Origin: CAKOTZ01 sp964489885
Lineage (GTDB): Bacteria > Bacillota > Clostridia > TANB77 > CAG-508
Length of the DNA: 64,000 bases
NCBI GenBank assembly: GCA_964489885.1
Contig: CAZAZX010000004.1
Span: 1-64,000, forward strand
Direction of reading: 5' to 3'
The translations under genes and the position numbers were made by a program. The notes beneath the pieces are model-generated. The model made no database searches. It worked only from the letters and a program-made list of their open reading frames with translations, and was not told where the DNA came from. Positions 16,480 to 24,429 of the stretch are shown piece after piece (position 1 is the first letter of the stretch; each line of letters starts with the position of its first letter).

Positions 16480-17535
16480 ATGGAAAAAGAATTAAAAAAA
16501 TTGGAATTAAATAAAAATTATAGCACGATTAGAATTCTTGAACAATTGACTAAATCTAGTAGAGCTTTAGCAGAATTAAAAGGTTTTGCAAGAACAATTC
16601 CAAACCAACATATATTAATAAATGCAATAACAATAAATGAAGCAAAAGATAGTAGTGAGATTGAAAATATTGTTACAACACATGATGATATTTATAAAGT
16701 ATTGACAAAAAGCGGTTTTAACTCAGAAAATGCAAAAGAAGTTGTTGATTATAGAAGTGCAATATGGGCTGGCTATGGTTTAATAAAGGAAAAAAAGATG
16801 ATTACTACAAATGTTTTGGAACAAATTCAAGCAAAAATAGAGCATAACAGAGCTGGGATTAGAAAAATAGCTGGAACAGAACTTAAAAATTCTATAACTG
16901 GCAAAGTAATATATACACCACCACAAGATGAAAAAAGTATAAGGGATTATTTAAAAAATCTTGAAGACTATATAAATATTGATAATAACATTGACCCATT
17001 AATTAAAGTAGCAATAATACATTATCAGTTTGAGTCAATACACCCATTTTATGATGGAAATGGAAGAACAGGAAGAATATTGAATATCTTGTATTTAGTT
17101 TTAGAAGACTTAATTGATAGTCCAATTTTATATTTAAGTAAATATATAAATCAAAATAAACAAGAATATTACAAATTATTTACTGAAGTTAGAAAAACTG
17201 AAAATTTTGAAAATTGGATTATTTATATTTTAAAAGGTATTGAGGTTACATCAAAGGAAACAATAGATTTGATAAAAAATATCCAAAATGAAATGGAAAA
17301 GTTTAAAGAAGATATGATTTCAAGAGTACCAAGAATATATTCTGATGAATTATTGGATAGTTTATTTTATGAAGTATATACTAAAAATGCATATATTCAA
17401 AAAGCTTGCAATGTTACTAGGTTAACGGCATCTTCTTATTTAAATCAGTTAGAAGATGCCAAACTATTAACTTCAGAAAAAATTGGGAGAGAGAGAATAT
17501 ATAAAAACGAAAGACTAATATCTATATTAAAATAA
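16480..17535 (+). CDS. Fic-domain protein (self-inhibited class II AMPylase type)
   Basis: This 351-aa protein has a Fic core with the full catalytic motif HPFYDGNGRTGR (residues 188-199, active His188). Such enzymes transfer AMP, or sometimes another nucleotide part, to target proteins. N-terminal to it is the inhibitory helix motif S-x-x-x-E-N (residues 58-63, in DSSEIENI), so this is a class II, self-inhibited Fic. The C-terminal 70 residues look like a winged helix (TASSYLNQLEDAKLLTSEK). It is encoded alone behind its own promoter. There is no separate antitoxin gene, which agrees with self-inhibition. Targets are unknown. Confidence 0.88.
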   Translation: MEKELKKLELNKNYSTIRILEQLTKSSRALAELKGFARTIPNQHILINAITINEAKDSSEIENIVTTHDDIYKVLTKSGFNSENAKEVVDYRSAIWAGYGLIKEKKMITTNVLEQIQAKIEHNRAGIRKIAGTELKNSITGKVIYTPPQDEKSIRDYLKNLEDYINIDNNIDPLIKVAIIHYQFESIHPFYDGNGRTGRILNILYLVLEDLIDSPILYLSKYINQNKQEYYKLFTEVRKTENFENWIIYILKGIEVTSKETIDLIKNIQNEMEKFKEDMISRVPRIYSDELLDSLFYEVYTKNAYIQKACNVTRLTASSYLNQLEDAKLLTSEKIGRERIYKNERLISILK

Positions 17536-17568
17536 TTAATTTAAATAAAACATTTTCTACATAACTTG

Positions 17569-17605
17569 TTTTATTGCGAAGCAACAAGGTTATGGGGTAC
17601 TCACC
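17569..17605 (+). repeat. Palindromic repeat family B, copy 2
   Basis: TTTTATTGCGAAGCAACAAG followed by GTTATGGGGTACTCACC matches the core of the copy at 1815. It lies between the convergent Fic and VanW genes. The right arm of the palindrome is not conserved here. Confidence 0.55.
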
Positions 17606-17612
17606 AACAGCT

Positions 17613-18266
17613 TTAGCTGTGTAGATTGTTTTGGATTTTGTTAATCGTAATTACAATGTTTTTTTTGTCAACAGAGGCATTAATTTTTATATCGTAATCA
17701 TTATTGTTTATAAATTTAAAATCATATCCTCCATGTGCAACTGCTGCATCATCACCAGCTTTTGCATATGGAACTTTGCTACTATGATTATGCCTTTCTG
17801 TAACAGTTATTCCAGGTATATTTCTTACTGCATTAAAAAGAGTAGTGCTTACTTGACATTTACCACCACCGTATCCCTCTTTTACATTACCATCAGAATC
17901 AAAAATTTTGGCTTTTTTATAACCTTCTTCTTTTTTGGCCTGCCCAATTGTATCTTCGAATGAAAAGGTTTGACCAGATTTTACTATATATCCATTTAGC
18001 TTAGAACAAGTAATTTCTAAGTTATTCTGTCTATCAGAAGATTTATCATAAATTTTTGTACTATATTTTCCAATTTCTTCTTCTTGTTTTGGTTGCTCAT
18101 TTGTTTTGCTTATTTCTTCGCTTTTTGCTTGTTCATTTGCCTCAATTTCTGTAGATAGCTTAGCTACATTAAATTCATTTGACGTTATTTGATTCTCATT
18201 GTTATTATCTGCACAACCTGTAAGAACAAATATCAAAACAGATAAAGTTAATATTAATCTTTTCAT
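17613..18266 (-). CDS. VanW-domain lipoprotein
   Basis: This 217-aa protein begins with a lipoprotein signal (hydrophobic core, then LTGC, Cys at about residue 17) and a Glu/Asn/Lys-rich linker. The VanW domain follows from about residue 75: SGQTFSFEDTIG, a GYGGGKCQVSTTLFNAV block, ERHNHSSKVPYA and GDDAAVAHGGYDFKF. VanW domains are found in surface proteins and linked to the cell wall, but have no proven reaction. The ATG at 18266 follows AAGGGA at the right distance; an upstream ATG at 18284 contains that site. Its upstream region runs into the assembly gap. Confidence 0.82.
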   Translation of the reverse strand: MKRLILTLSVLIFVLTGCADNNNENQITSNEFNVAKLSTEIEANEQAKSEEISKTNEQPKQEEEIGKYSTKIYDKSSDRQNNLEITCSKLNGYIVKSGQTFSFEDTIGQAKKEEGYKKAKIFDSDGNVKEGYGGGKCQVSTTLFNAVRNIPGITVTERHNHSSKVPYAKAGDDAAVAHGGYDFKFINNNDYDIKINASVDKKNIVITINKIQNNLHS

Positions 18267-18327
18267 TTTAAAATTTCCCTTCATAGCTACTATAATTTAT
18301 ATTATTTATTATTCCGCTATAATGTTT

Positions 18328-18382
18328 TCATATACATAAGAATAATAATTAATATTTGGTAAATACTAGCTTAAGGTGAATA
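18328..18382 (+). repeat. 55-bp direct repeat, left of the gap
   Basis: This 55-base stretch starting TCATATACATAAG is identical to 18483-18537 on the other side of the N run. The exact flanking position and the length of 55 point to a contig-end overlap, not to a biological repeat. Confidence 0.9.
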
Positions 18383-18482
18383 NNNNNNNNNNNNNNNNNN
18401 NNNNNNNNNNNNNNNNNNNNNNNNNNNNNNNNNNNNNNNNNNNNNNNNNNNNNNNNNNNNNNNNNNNNNNNNNNNNNNNNNN
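18383..18482. other. Assembly gap (100 N)
   Basis: Exactly 100 N, the standard filler for a gap of unknown size. Since both edges carry the same 55 bases, the true sequence probably has one copy and no missing DNA. Confidence 0.95.
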
Positions 18483-18537
18483 TCATATACATAAGAATAA
18501 TAATTAATATTTGGTAAATACTAGCTTAAGGTGAATA
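18483..18537 (+). repeat. 55-bp direct repeat, right of the gap
   Basis: Identical to 18328-18382; see the gap entry. It lies in the upstream region of the lipoprotein gene at 18611. Confidence 0.9.
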
Positions 18538-18610
18538 GTTTGAAAGAAATTAAAATCTTTCATACCTATGTGTGCCTTCTAAGCGAAGCGAGAAAGGAAT
18601 GGAATTTAAT

Positions 18611-19522
18611 ATGAAATTAAAAAAAGTAATTGTAATACTTTTAATCCTTCCATTAATTTTTTTTCTAACTGGCTGTGAAAATAAAAATGAAAATAATGAT
18701 TTAAAAACAAAAACTGATTCGTCAATTGAATATTTAGATAATACTTTAATATCATTAATAAATCAATTAAATAATATATCATTTGAAAATTTTTATGTAT
18801 CGACTGAAAAAGTAAAACTTGATTCAGAATCAAAAGGTGGTTCTGGAAGTTCAGTTACATCAAGTTCGTCTGATGAAAGTAAAGGAGATGGAGAAGAAGG
18901 GACTTCAAGTAGTTCAGACGAAGGTAAATCAAATAAAAGTGGCTCAACTACTTCATCCATAAATGCAAGTACAATGAAACCTAATGGTATATTATTAAGT
19001 GATAGAAATAATATTGATTGGGAAGGAATAAAAGCAAAAACTGAAAATTTATATGCATCTTGGAGTTCAATTATTATTGATTTATATAAATTAGGAATTA
19101 GCAATGATAACATATTAAAGTTTAGTGAATTATTAGATAATTCTCTTACAAATGTGAAGAATGAAAATAAAGAAGGAACAGTACAAAGCTATGCTCAATT
19201 ATATAATTTGCTTCCTGTTTTTTTAGATTCATATTCTGATGATAGAACAAAATTAAATTTACAATGGACGAAAGCTCATATTATAAACGCATATACTGCG
19301 GTAGGTATAAATAATTGGAATATAGTAACTTCTGAAACAAATCAAGCTTTACAAAATTATAGTGCTGTGATGAGTGATGCAAAATTTGTAAATGAAAAGG
19401 CATATAATACCAATAAAACTTTTGTTTCTTTAGAGGAACTTCAAAATTCAATCAAAACACAGGATTCAGATATTTTTTATATTAAATATAAGAACTTTAT
19501 TCAAGAAGTTAATTTATTGTAA
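18611..19522 (+). CDS. Lipoprotein of unknown function with Ser-rich linker
   Basis: This 303-aa protein starts with a lipoprotein signal ending LTGC (Cys at about residue 22). A helical segment follows, then a low-complexity Ser/Gly/Glu/Lys linker (about residues 78-125), then a mostly helical C-terminal domain with Trp residues (INNWNIVTSE) that I do not recognise. I placed the start at 18611 because the Lys-rich MKLKKVIVILL start is a proper signal and AAAGGA lies before it; upstream in-frame Met codons give no signal peptide. It is expected on the outer face of the membrane. Its stop is followed within 4 bases by a hairpin repeat. Confidence 0.6.
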   Translation: MKLKKVIVILLILPLIFFLTGCENKNENNDLKTKTDSSIEYLDNTLISLINQLNNISFENFYVSTEKVKLDSESKGGSGSSVTSSSSDESKGDGEEGTSSSSDEGKSNKSGSTTSSINASTMKPNGILLSDRNNIDWEGIKAKTENLYASWSSIIIDLYKLGISNDNILKFSELLDNSLTNVKNENKEGTVQSYAQLYNLLPVFLDSYSDDRTKLNLQWTKAHIINAYTAVGINNWNIVTSETNQALQNYSAVMSDAKFVNEKAYNTNKTFVSLEELQNSIKTQDSDIFYIKYKNFIQEVNLL

Positions 19523-19525
19523 CAG

Positions 19526-19558
19526 TTGTGGACAAGAGAACCGTCCCCTTGTCCACAA
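19526..19558 (+). repeat. GGGACGG palindromic repeat (family A), inverted copy
   Basis: TTGTGGACAA and TTGTCCACAA form a 10-bp stem around GAGAACCGTCCCC. It directly follows the lipoprotein stop and is followed by AAAAATTTTT, so it may double as terminator. Confidence 0.75.
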
Positions 19559-19567
19559 AAATTTTTC

Positions 19568-19596
19568 TTGACTTTTTGTTAAAATCTATTTAAAAT
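19568..19596 (+). promoter_or_regulatory. Promoter of RNase P RNA
   Basis: TTGACT-N17-TAAAAT, with the -10 ending 3 bases before the inferred RNA start. Confidence 0.7.
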
Positions 19597-19598
19597 AA

Positions 19599-19945
19599 GT
19601 AAAGAGTAAGTTGAATAGTCGCTTGTATAAACTGTGAAGTTGTACAAGAGGAAAGTCCGGGCCCCATAGAGCAATAATGCTGGATAACGTCCAGTGAGGG
19701 TGACCTCAAGGAAAGTGCAACAGAAAATAACCGCCTATTTAAAATAGGTAAGGATGAAAAAGTGAGGTAAGAGCTCACTAGTGGTATAGTGATATATCAT
19801 TTTGTGTAAACCCCATTTGGAGCAACATCTTAAAAGAAAGGTTAAGGCTGCTCGCCGTCTTTCACCAAGGTGGCTTGAAGTATATGGTAACATATACTCT
19901 AGATAAATGGCTATTCACGACAGAACCCGGCTTATAGATTTACTT
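19599..19945 (+). ncRNA. rnpB: RNase P RNA (bacterial, M1-like)
   Basis: The RNA subunit of RNase P removes the 5' leader of tRNA precursors. Recognised by conserved blocks in order: GAGGAAAGTCCGGGC near 19648, GTGCAACAGAAAATAACCGCC near 19715 (in two parts), and the 3' CACGACAGAACCCGGCTTAT near 19918. The P1 helix is visible: GTAAA-GA-GTAAG at the start pairs with CTTAT-AGA-TTTAC at the end, which sets both ends. A promoter lies directly upstream. The pairing class (A or B) was not resolved. Confidence 0.93.
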
Positions 19946-19953
19946 TTTTTATG

Positions 19954-20853
19954 TCACTGGAAATTGCTTAAAGCACTTGCCAGTGCTTTTTTTATGTCAT
20001 AAGGTAGAGGTGCAATTATTTCAAGTTTTTCTTTTGTTATCGGATGAATAAAATTTACTTTATATGCATGAAGAGCTTGTCTATTAATCATTTTAGATTC
20101 TTTTCCATATAAAGTATCCCCAAGAATTGGATGCCCAACATATTGACAATGCACACGTATTTGATGAGTTCTACCTGTTTCTAGTATAAATTTCATTTCA
20201 GAACAATTTCCAAAGTCTTTTATTTTTTCAAAATGAGTTATTGCTATATCTCCATTTTCTGAAACTTTTCTTTCAATTATACTTCCTTCTTTTCTAGAAA
20301 TTGGTACGTTAATTGTTCCAGATTGTCTTTCCCATATTCCATCAACAATAGCAATATATTCTTTATGAAATATATTTTTTCTCATTTCTTCAATTAAACA
20401 TTCGTGAACATAAGCATTTTTTGCAAAAACAACTATGCCTGATGTATCTTTATCTAAGCGATTAGCAAGCCTAACTCTATGTTTTAATCCTATTGTATCA
20501 TAATAATTTTGAACACCATTTGATAGGGTGTCTGTAAAATGTGATGAAGAGGGATGAACTGGCATAAATGGTGGTTTATTTACAATAAGCAAACTTTCAT
20601 CTTCATATAAAATAACTAAATCCATTTTTATAGGAATTATTTTTTCTGTTCGCTCTTCTTCAAAATCAATATTAACTGTAATTTTATCATTTAATGTTAA
20701 TTCTTTATCTATATACATAGGTTCATCATTTAATAAAATTGCTTTTTCTTGTTTTAATTTTGATATAAATCGATTTGCTATATGAAATTCTTTTTTCAAT
20801 ACATCTCGTATTGTTTTATATTCGTTGTTTTTATTTATATATTCTAATTGCAT
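19954..20853 (-). CDS. RluA/RluD-family pseudouridine synthase
   Basis: This 299-aa enzyme isomerises uridine to pseudouridine in RNA, probably 23S rRNA. An S4-like N-terminal part (about residues 10-55) binds RNA. The catalytic motif ANRLDKDTSGIVVFAKN holds the essential Asp near residue 137. The GRTHQIRVHCQYVGHPILGD block and a C-terminal LHAYKVNFIHP strand follow. The exact target site (RluC, RluD or YtzF-like) cannot be assigned. It is transcribed towards rnpB. Its last codons overlap, antisense, the hairpin that ends rnpB. Confidence 0.9.
   Translation of the reverse strand: MQLEYINKNNEYKTIRDVLKKEFHIANRFISKLKQEKAILLNDEPMYIDKELTLNDKITVNIDFEEERTEKIIPIKMDLVILYEDESLLIVNKPPFMPVHPSSSHFTDTLSNGVQNYYDTIGLKHRVRLANRLDKDTSGIVVFAKNAYVHECLIEEMRKNIFHKEYIAIVDGIWERQSGTINVPISRKEGSIIERKVSENGDIAITHFEKIKDFGNCSEMKFILETGRTHQIRVHCQYVGHPILGDTLYGKESKMINRQALHAYKVNFIHPITKEKLEIIAPLPYDIKKALASALSNFQ
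19970..19994 (+). terminator. Terminator of rnpB, inside the 3' end of the pseudouridine synthase gene
   Basis: AAAGCACT-TGCC-AGTGCTTT followed by more T residues. On the minus strand the same bases encode the last residues of the pseudouridine synthase. Confidence 0.6.
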
Positions 20854-20905
20854 AATGCTCTCCTTATTAAATATTTAACATTATATCATATTTTTAGTAA
20901 ATGTA

Positions 20906-20934
20906 TTGACACTGTAAATATTTTAAGATATATT
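20906..20934 (+). promoter_or_regulatory. Promoter of the membrane-anchored gene at 20991
   Basis: TTGACA-N17-TATATT, between the divergent pseudouridine synthase and the gene at 20991. Confidence 0.6.
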
Positions 20935-20990
20935 AAATTTATCTTATTGTAAGATTAAAATACAAAGGAAATTTAAGGGGGAATATACAA

Positions 20991-21668
20991 ATGGAAAAGA
21001 AAAACACAGTAAAAAAAGTATTAAAGATAATTTTAATAATTATTGTTGCTTTAATTTTAATATTTGCTATACACACAATTAGAAATTATGTAATTATTAC
21101 AAATTTACAAAATAAGAATTCAAATTATCAAAATATTACAAATTACCATATTAAATCAGTAGCTAATTCAAACAATGGAGCTACTAAAGTAATAGTAAAT
21201 TATTATAAAAAAGATAATAAGCAATATATATGTGTAGAAAGAACTTTGAATGGAGAAAAAGAAAAAGTAAAAGTATCAATGTATGATAATGGAGAAAGAG
21301 TAGATATGTTTACAGAAACAAGTGATTCAAAGACTGCAAAACTTAATTCTGGAGAAATGTTGCCTCTCAACATTTCTAATTATTTAGAAACAGCTAGCAA
21401 ATGGCAAACATTTTTAGAAAGTATTGTAGCAAAGATAAAAACGACTAACTTTAATGGAAAGGAATGTTATGTTGTAAGAGACTTTTTATCATTAACATCT
21501 TTAACTTATGAAGGTGCAGAAGTATATATAGATAAAGAAACAGGATTGGCTATAAAAACAACGGAAGAAGAAACTGTTACGGAAAAAGAATATGAATTTG
21601 ATAAAGTAGAAGATTCAATATTTACAGAACCAGATATTAGCCAATATAAATTACAAGAAAATGAATAG
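20991..21668 (+). CDS. Membrane-anchored extracellular protein, LolA-like fold suspected
   Basis: This 225-aa protein has a Lys-rich start, one membrane helix (about residues 13-32) and an outer domain of alternating strands. The strand series (HIKSVANSN, KVIVNYYKKD, KQYICVERT, KVKVSMYDNGE) and a late CYVVRD / EVYIDKETGLAIK pair recall the LolA/LppX half-barrel used by lipid-carrying proteins, but this is inferred from layout only. AAGGGGG lies before the ATG. It is monocistronic, with a promoter before it and a strong hairpin after it. Confidence 0.55.
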   Translation: MEKKNTVKKVLKIILIIIVALILIFAIHTIRNYVIITNLQNKNSNYQNITNYHIKSVANSNNGATKVIVNYYKKDNKQYICVERTLNGEKEKVKVSMYDNGERVDMFTETSDSKTAKLNSGEMLPLNISNYLETASKWQTFLESIVAKIKTTNFNGKECYVVRDFLSLTSLTYEGAEVYIDKETGLAIKTTEEETVTEKEYEFDKVEDSIFTEPDISQYKLQENE

Positions 21669-21700
21669 TAAAATAAATAATGATGTAAACTACAATCAGA

Positions 21701-21736
21701 AAAAAATGTTTGTTAGCCTTGACAAACATTTTTTTA
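21701..21736 (+). terminator. Terminator overlapping the promoter of the next gene
   Basis: A 13-bp stem (21701-21713 with 21722-21734) ends in T residues. The -35 hexamer of the following regulator gene lies in its loop and right arm. Confidence 0.75.
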
Positions 21737-21764
21737 TATAATATAATGTTAACCTGAGTTAACA
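21719..21764 (+). promoter_or_regulatory. Consensus promoter with palindromic operator before the DtxR-like gene
   Basis: TTGACA-N17-TATAAT (21719-21747) is a perfect sigma-A promoter. TGTTAAC-CTGA-GTTAACA at 21747-21764 begins in the last base of the -10 and covers the transcription start. Its size and AT-rich palindrome resemble DtxR/MntR-family operators, so autoregulation by the next gene is likely. Confidence 0.65.
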
Positions 21765-21779
21765 TTTAGGAGATGAATT

Positions 21780-22241
21780 ATGATTTCAAAATCACTTGAA
21801 GATTATTTAAAAAACATATATATAATAAAAAAACAAAATGGAAATGTTAGAGTTACAGATATTGCAGAAAAAATGAATTATACGAAGCCAAGTGTTAATA
21901 AGGCTATAAATAACTTAAAGGCTGAAGGATTTTTAAATTACGAAGCTTATGGCTCAATTGAGTTAACACAAAATGGTATAGAACTTGCAAAAAAAATCCT
22001 TGAAACTTATGATATTGTTTATATTTTTTTAAAAGATGTGTTAAACTTAGATGAAATTGAAGCTAAAAATCAAGCTGAACAAATAAAATCTGTAATTAGT
22101 GATAATACTATAAATAGATTAGCAATTTATGTTCATGATGTTTTAGACTTAAATGACTTAAATTGCGGATATGATATTAATAATAAAAGATGTAGGGAAT
22201 GTTCTCGTAGAGAAGAACGAAAAATAAATTTTAAAGCATAG
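21780..22241 (+). CDS. DtxR-family regulator with C-terminal Cys cluster, upstream of the suf operon
   Basis: This 153-aa protein has a DtxR/MntR-type winged helix at about residues 1-65 (DYLKNIYIIKKQ, then VTDIAEKMNYTKPSVNKAI) and the dimerisation helices that follow. Metal-binding His/Cys/Glu positions typical of MntR are mostly replaced here (EIEAKNQAEQIKSVIS). Instead the tail has Cys129, Cys138 and Cys141 (C-x8-C-x2-C). That could hold an Fe-S cluster or a metal, which would suit a regulator sitting 36 bases before sufC. The promoter carries a palindrome that this protein probably binds. I infer control of the suf genes by iron or cluster status; the family is sure, the signal is not. 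Confidence 0.8.
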   Translation: MISKSLEDYLKNIYIIKKQNGNVRVTDIAEKMNYTKPSVNKAINNLKAEGFLNYEAYGSIELTQNGIELAKKILETYDIVYIFLKDVLNLDEIEAKNQAEQIKSVISDNTINRLAIYVHDVLDLNDLNCGYDINNKRCRECSRREERKINFKA

Positions 22242-22248
22242 AAAGGAG

Positions 22249-22268
22249 TATATGATTTTAATCATATA
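22249..22268 (+). promoter_or_regulatory. Hairpin between ribosome binding site and start codon of sufC
   Basis: TATATGATT-TT-AATCATATA is a perfect 9-bp dyad. AAGGAG (22243-22248) is 28 bases from the sufC ATG; folding of this hairpin would bring it to 8 bases. It could also be a protein-binding site. Confidence 0.5.
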
Positions 22269-22276
22269 AATGATAA

Positions 22277-23020
22277 ATGGAGAATTCAATTTTAGAAATA
22301 AAAAATTTACGTGTAAGTGTAGAAGAAAAAGAAATATTAAAAGGCATAAATTTAAACATTAGAAGCGGAGAAGTTCATGTAATAATGGGACCAAATGGCT
22401 CTGGAAAAACAACGACTGCAAATGCTATTTTAAATAATCCAGCATATAAAAAGAATAGTGGAAAAATCTTATTAAGTGGTGAAGATATAATAAATCTTAA
22501 AACAGATGAAATAGCAAGAAAGGGAGTTTTTATGTCTTTTCAATTGCCAGAAGAAATTCCAGGAGTATCTGTTGCAAATTTTTTAAAGTATGCAAAAAAT
22601 AAGGTTAGTGGTGAACCTGTAAAAATATTTTCATTCAAAAAAGAATTAAAACAATATATGGAAGATTTAAGTATGAATCCAGATTATATGCATAGAAGCT
22701 TAAATGTTGGATTTTCAGGAGGAGAAAAAAAGAAAAATGAAATCCTTCAAATGCTTGTATTAAATCCAAAGCTTGCAATTTTAGATGAAACTGATTCAGG
22801 ACTAGATGTTGATGCTATAAGAACAGTTTCTAAAGGAATTGAGATGTTTAAAAATGATAATAATGCTGTTTTAATTATTACTCATAATACAAAAATTTTG
22901 GAAAATTTAAAAGTTGATTTCGTTCATATATTAGTAGATGGAAAGATTGTAAAAACAGGAGGACAAGAACTAGCAAAGGAAATTGAAAAAAATGGATACG
23001 GAGAATATAAAAATGAATAA
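22277..23020 (+). CDS. sufC: SufC, ABC-type ATPase of the SUF iron-sulfur assembly complex
   Basis: This 247-aa cytosolic ATPase powers the SufBCD scaffold. Walker A is GPNGSGKTT (about residues 38-46), the ABC signature is VGFSGGEKKKNEIL (about 148-161) and Walker B is LAILDETDSGLD. It lacks membrane partners, as usual for SufC. The ATG at 22277 fits the conserved LEIKNLRVSVEEKEILKGI start, but its ribosome binding site is unusually far upstream, with a hairpin between. The stop overlaps sufB by 8 bases. The suf genes follow in the order C, B, D, S, U. Confidence 0.95.
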   Translation: MENSILEIKNLRVSVEEKEILKGINLNIRSGEVHVIMGPNGSGKTTTANAILNNPAYKKNSGKILLSGEDIINLKTDEIARKGVFMSFQLPEEIPGVSVANFLKYAKNKVSGEPVKIFSFKKELKQYMEDLSMNPDYMHRSLNVGFSGGEKKKNEILQMLVLNPKLAILDETDSGLDVDAIRTVSKGIEMFKNDNNAVLIITHNTKILENLKVDFVHILVDGKIVKTGGQELAKEIEKNGYGEYKNE

Positions 23021-24413
23021 AACTAAAGTTGATGATATTAATAGAAACATTTATGATATAAAAAATGCTGACGATTATGCCTTCAAAATAAAAAAAGGAT
23101 TGACAACAGAAATTATTAATGAAATTTCTAATCAAAAAGGTGATCCTGATTGGATGAGAGAATTTAGACTAAAGGCACTAGAAGTATACAATAAATTAGA
23201 ACTTCCAACATGGGGACCAGATATATCTGAATTAAATATGGATGAAATTGCAACTTATGTAAAACCTAAAACTAAGCTAAATAGTTCATGGGAAGATGTA
23301 CCAGAAGATATAAAAAGTACCTTTGATAAACTAGGAATTCCAGAGGCTGAAAAAAAATCTCTTGCAGGTGTTGGAGCACAATACGATTCGGAAGTTGTTT
23401 ATCATAGTATAAAACAAGAGTTAATAAATCAAGGTGTAATTTATACGGATATGGAAACTGCAGTAAGAGAATATCCAGATATTGTAAAACAATATTTTAT
23501 GAAATGTGTCCCAATTTATGATCATAAATTTGTTGCTCTACATGGCGCTGTTTGGTCTGGAGGATCATTTGTATATGTTCCAAAAGGAGTAAAAGTTGAT
23601 ATTCCGCTTCAATCATATTTTAGATTAAATTCGCCAGAATCTGGACAGTTTGAACATACTTTAATAATTGTTGAAGAAGGAGCTAGCCTTCATTTTATAG
23701 AGGGCTGTAGTGCACCTAAGTATAATAAAACCAATTTACACGCAGGTTGTGTTGAATTATATGTAAAGGATAATGCATATTTAAGATATTCTACTATTGA
23801 AAACTGGTCAAAAAATATGCTTAATTTGAATACTAAAAAAGCTATAGTTGGAAAGAATGCAAAGATGGAATGGGTTACAGGTTCATTTGGGTCAAAAATT
23901 TCAATGTTATACCCAATGAGCATTTTAAATGGTGAAGGTGCAAAGACAGAATATACTGGAATTTCTTTTGCAGGAAAGGGACAAAATTTAGATAATGGAT
24001 TTAAAGTTATTCATAATTGCCCAAACACATCAAGTATTGTTAATGCAAAGTCTATTTCAAAAGATGGAGGAAAGTGCACTTATCGTTCGCTTGTAAGAAT
24101 TGGACCAAAAGCCAAAAATTCAAAATCTTTGGTATCTTGTGAATCATTAATGTTAGACGATATTTCAATATCTGATACAATACCCGTAAATGATATACAA
24201 AATGATGAAGTTGAATTTTCACATGAAGCAAAAATTGGAAAAATAAGTGATAAAACAATATTTTATTTGATGAGTAGGGGACTATCTGAAGAAGATGCAA
24301 AAGCAATGATAGTAAGAGGATTTGCCTACCCTATATCAAAGGAATTGCCTGTTGAATATGCTGTTGAAATGAATAATCTTATCAATTTAGAACTTGACGG
24401 TGCAATTGGATAG
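23013..24413 (+). CDS. sufB: SufB, Fe-S cluster scaffold protein
   Basis: This 466-aa protein is the scaffold on which the cluster is built, together with SufC and SufD. The conserved N-terminal block QKGDPDWMREFRLKALE, the SKNMLNLNTKKA / MEWVTGSFGSK beta-helix and the C-terminal DDISISDTIP and EDAKAMIVRGF segments are present. The start at 23013 is chosen because ACGGAGAA lies 8 bases before it and because it overlaps the sufC stop by 8 bases; the upstream ATG at 22983 would give a longer overlap with no site. Confidence 0.95.
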   Translation: MNKTKVDDINRNIYDIKNADDYAFKIKKGLTTEIINEISNQKGDPDWMREFRLKALEVYNKLELPTWGPDISELNMDEIATYVKPKTKLNSSWEDVPEDIKSTFDKLGIPEAEKKSLAGVGAQYDSEVVYHSIKQELINQGVIYTDMETAVREYPDIVKQYFMKCVPIYDHKFVALHGAVWSGGSFVYVPKGVKVDIPLQSYFRLNSPESGQFEHTLIIVEEGASLHFIEGCSAPKYNKTNLHAGCVELYVKDNAYLRYSTIENWSKNMLNLNTKKAIVGKNAKMEWVTGSFGSKISMLYPMSILNGEGAKTEYTGISFAGKGQNLDNGFKVIHNCPNTSSIVNAKSISKDGGKCTYRSLVRIGPKAKNSKSLVSCESLMLDDISISDTIPVNDIQNDEVEFSHEAKIGKISDKTIFYLMSRGLSEEDAKAMIVRGFAYPISKELPVEYAVEMNNLINLELDGAIG

Positions 24414-24429
24414 AAAGGATATAATATAA

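Noticed and set aside
18328..18537. A genuine 55-bp direct repeat or insertion target duplication
   Set aside because: Both copies abut a run of exactly 100 N, which is best explained by contig-end overlap.
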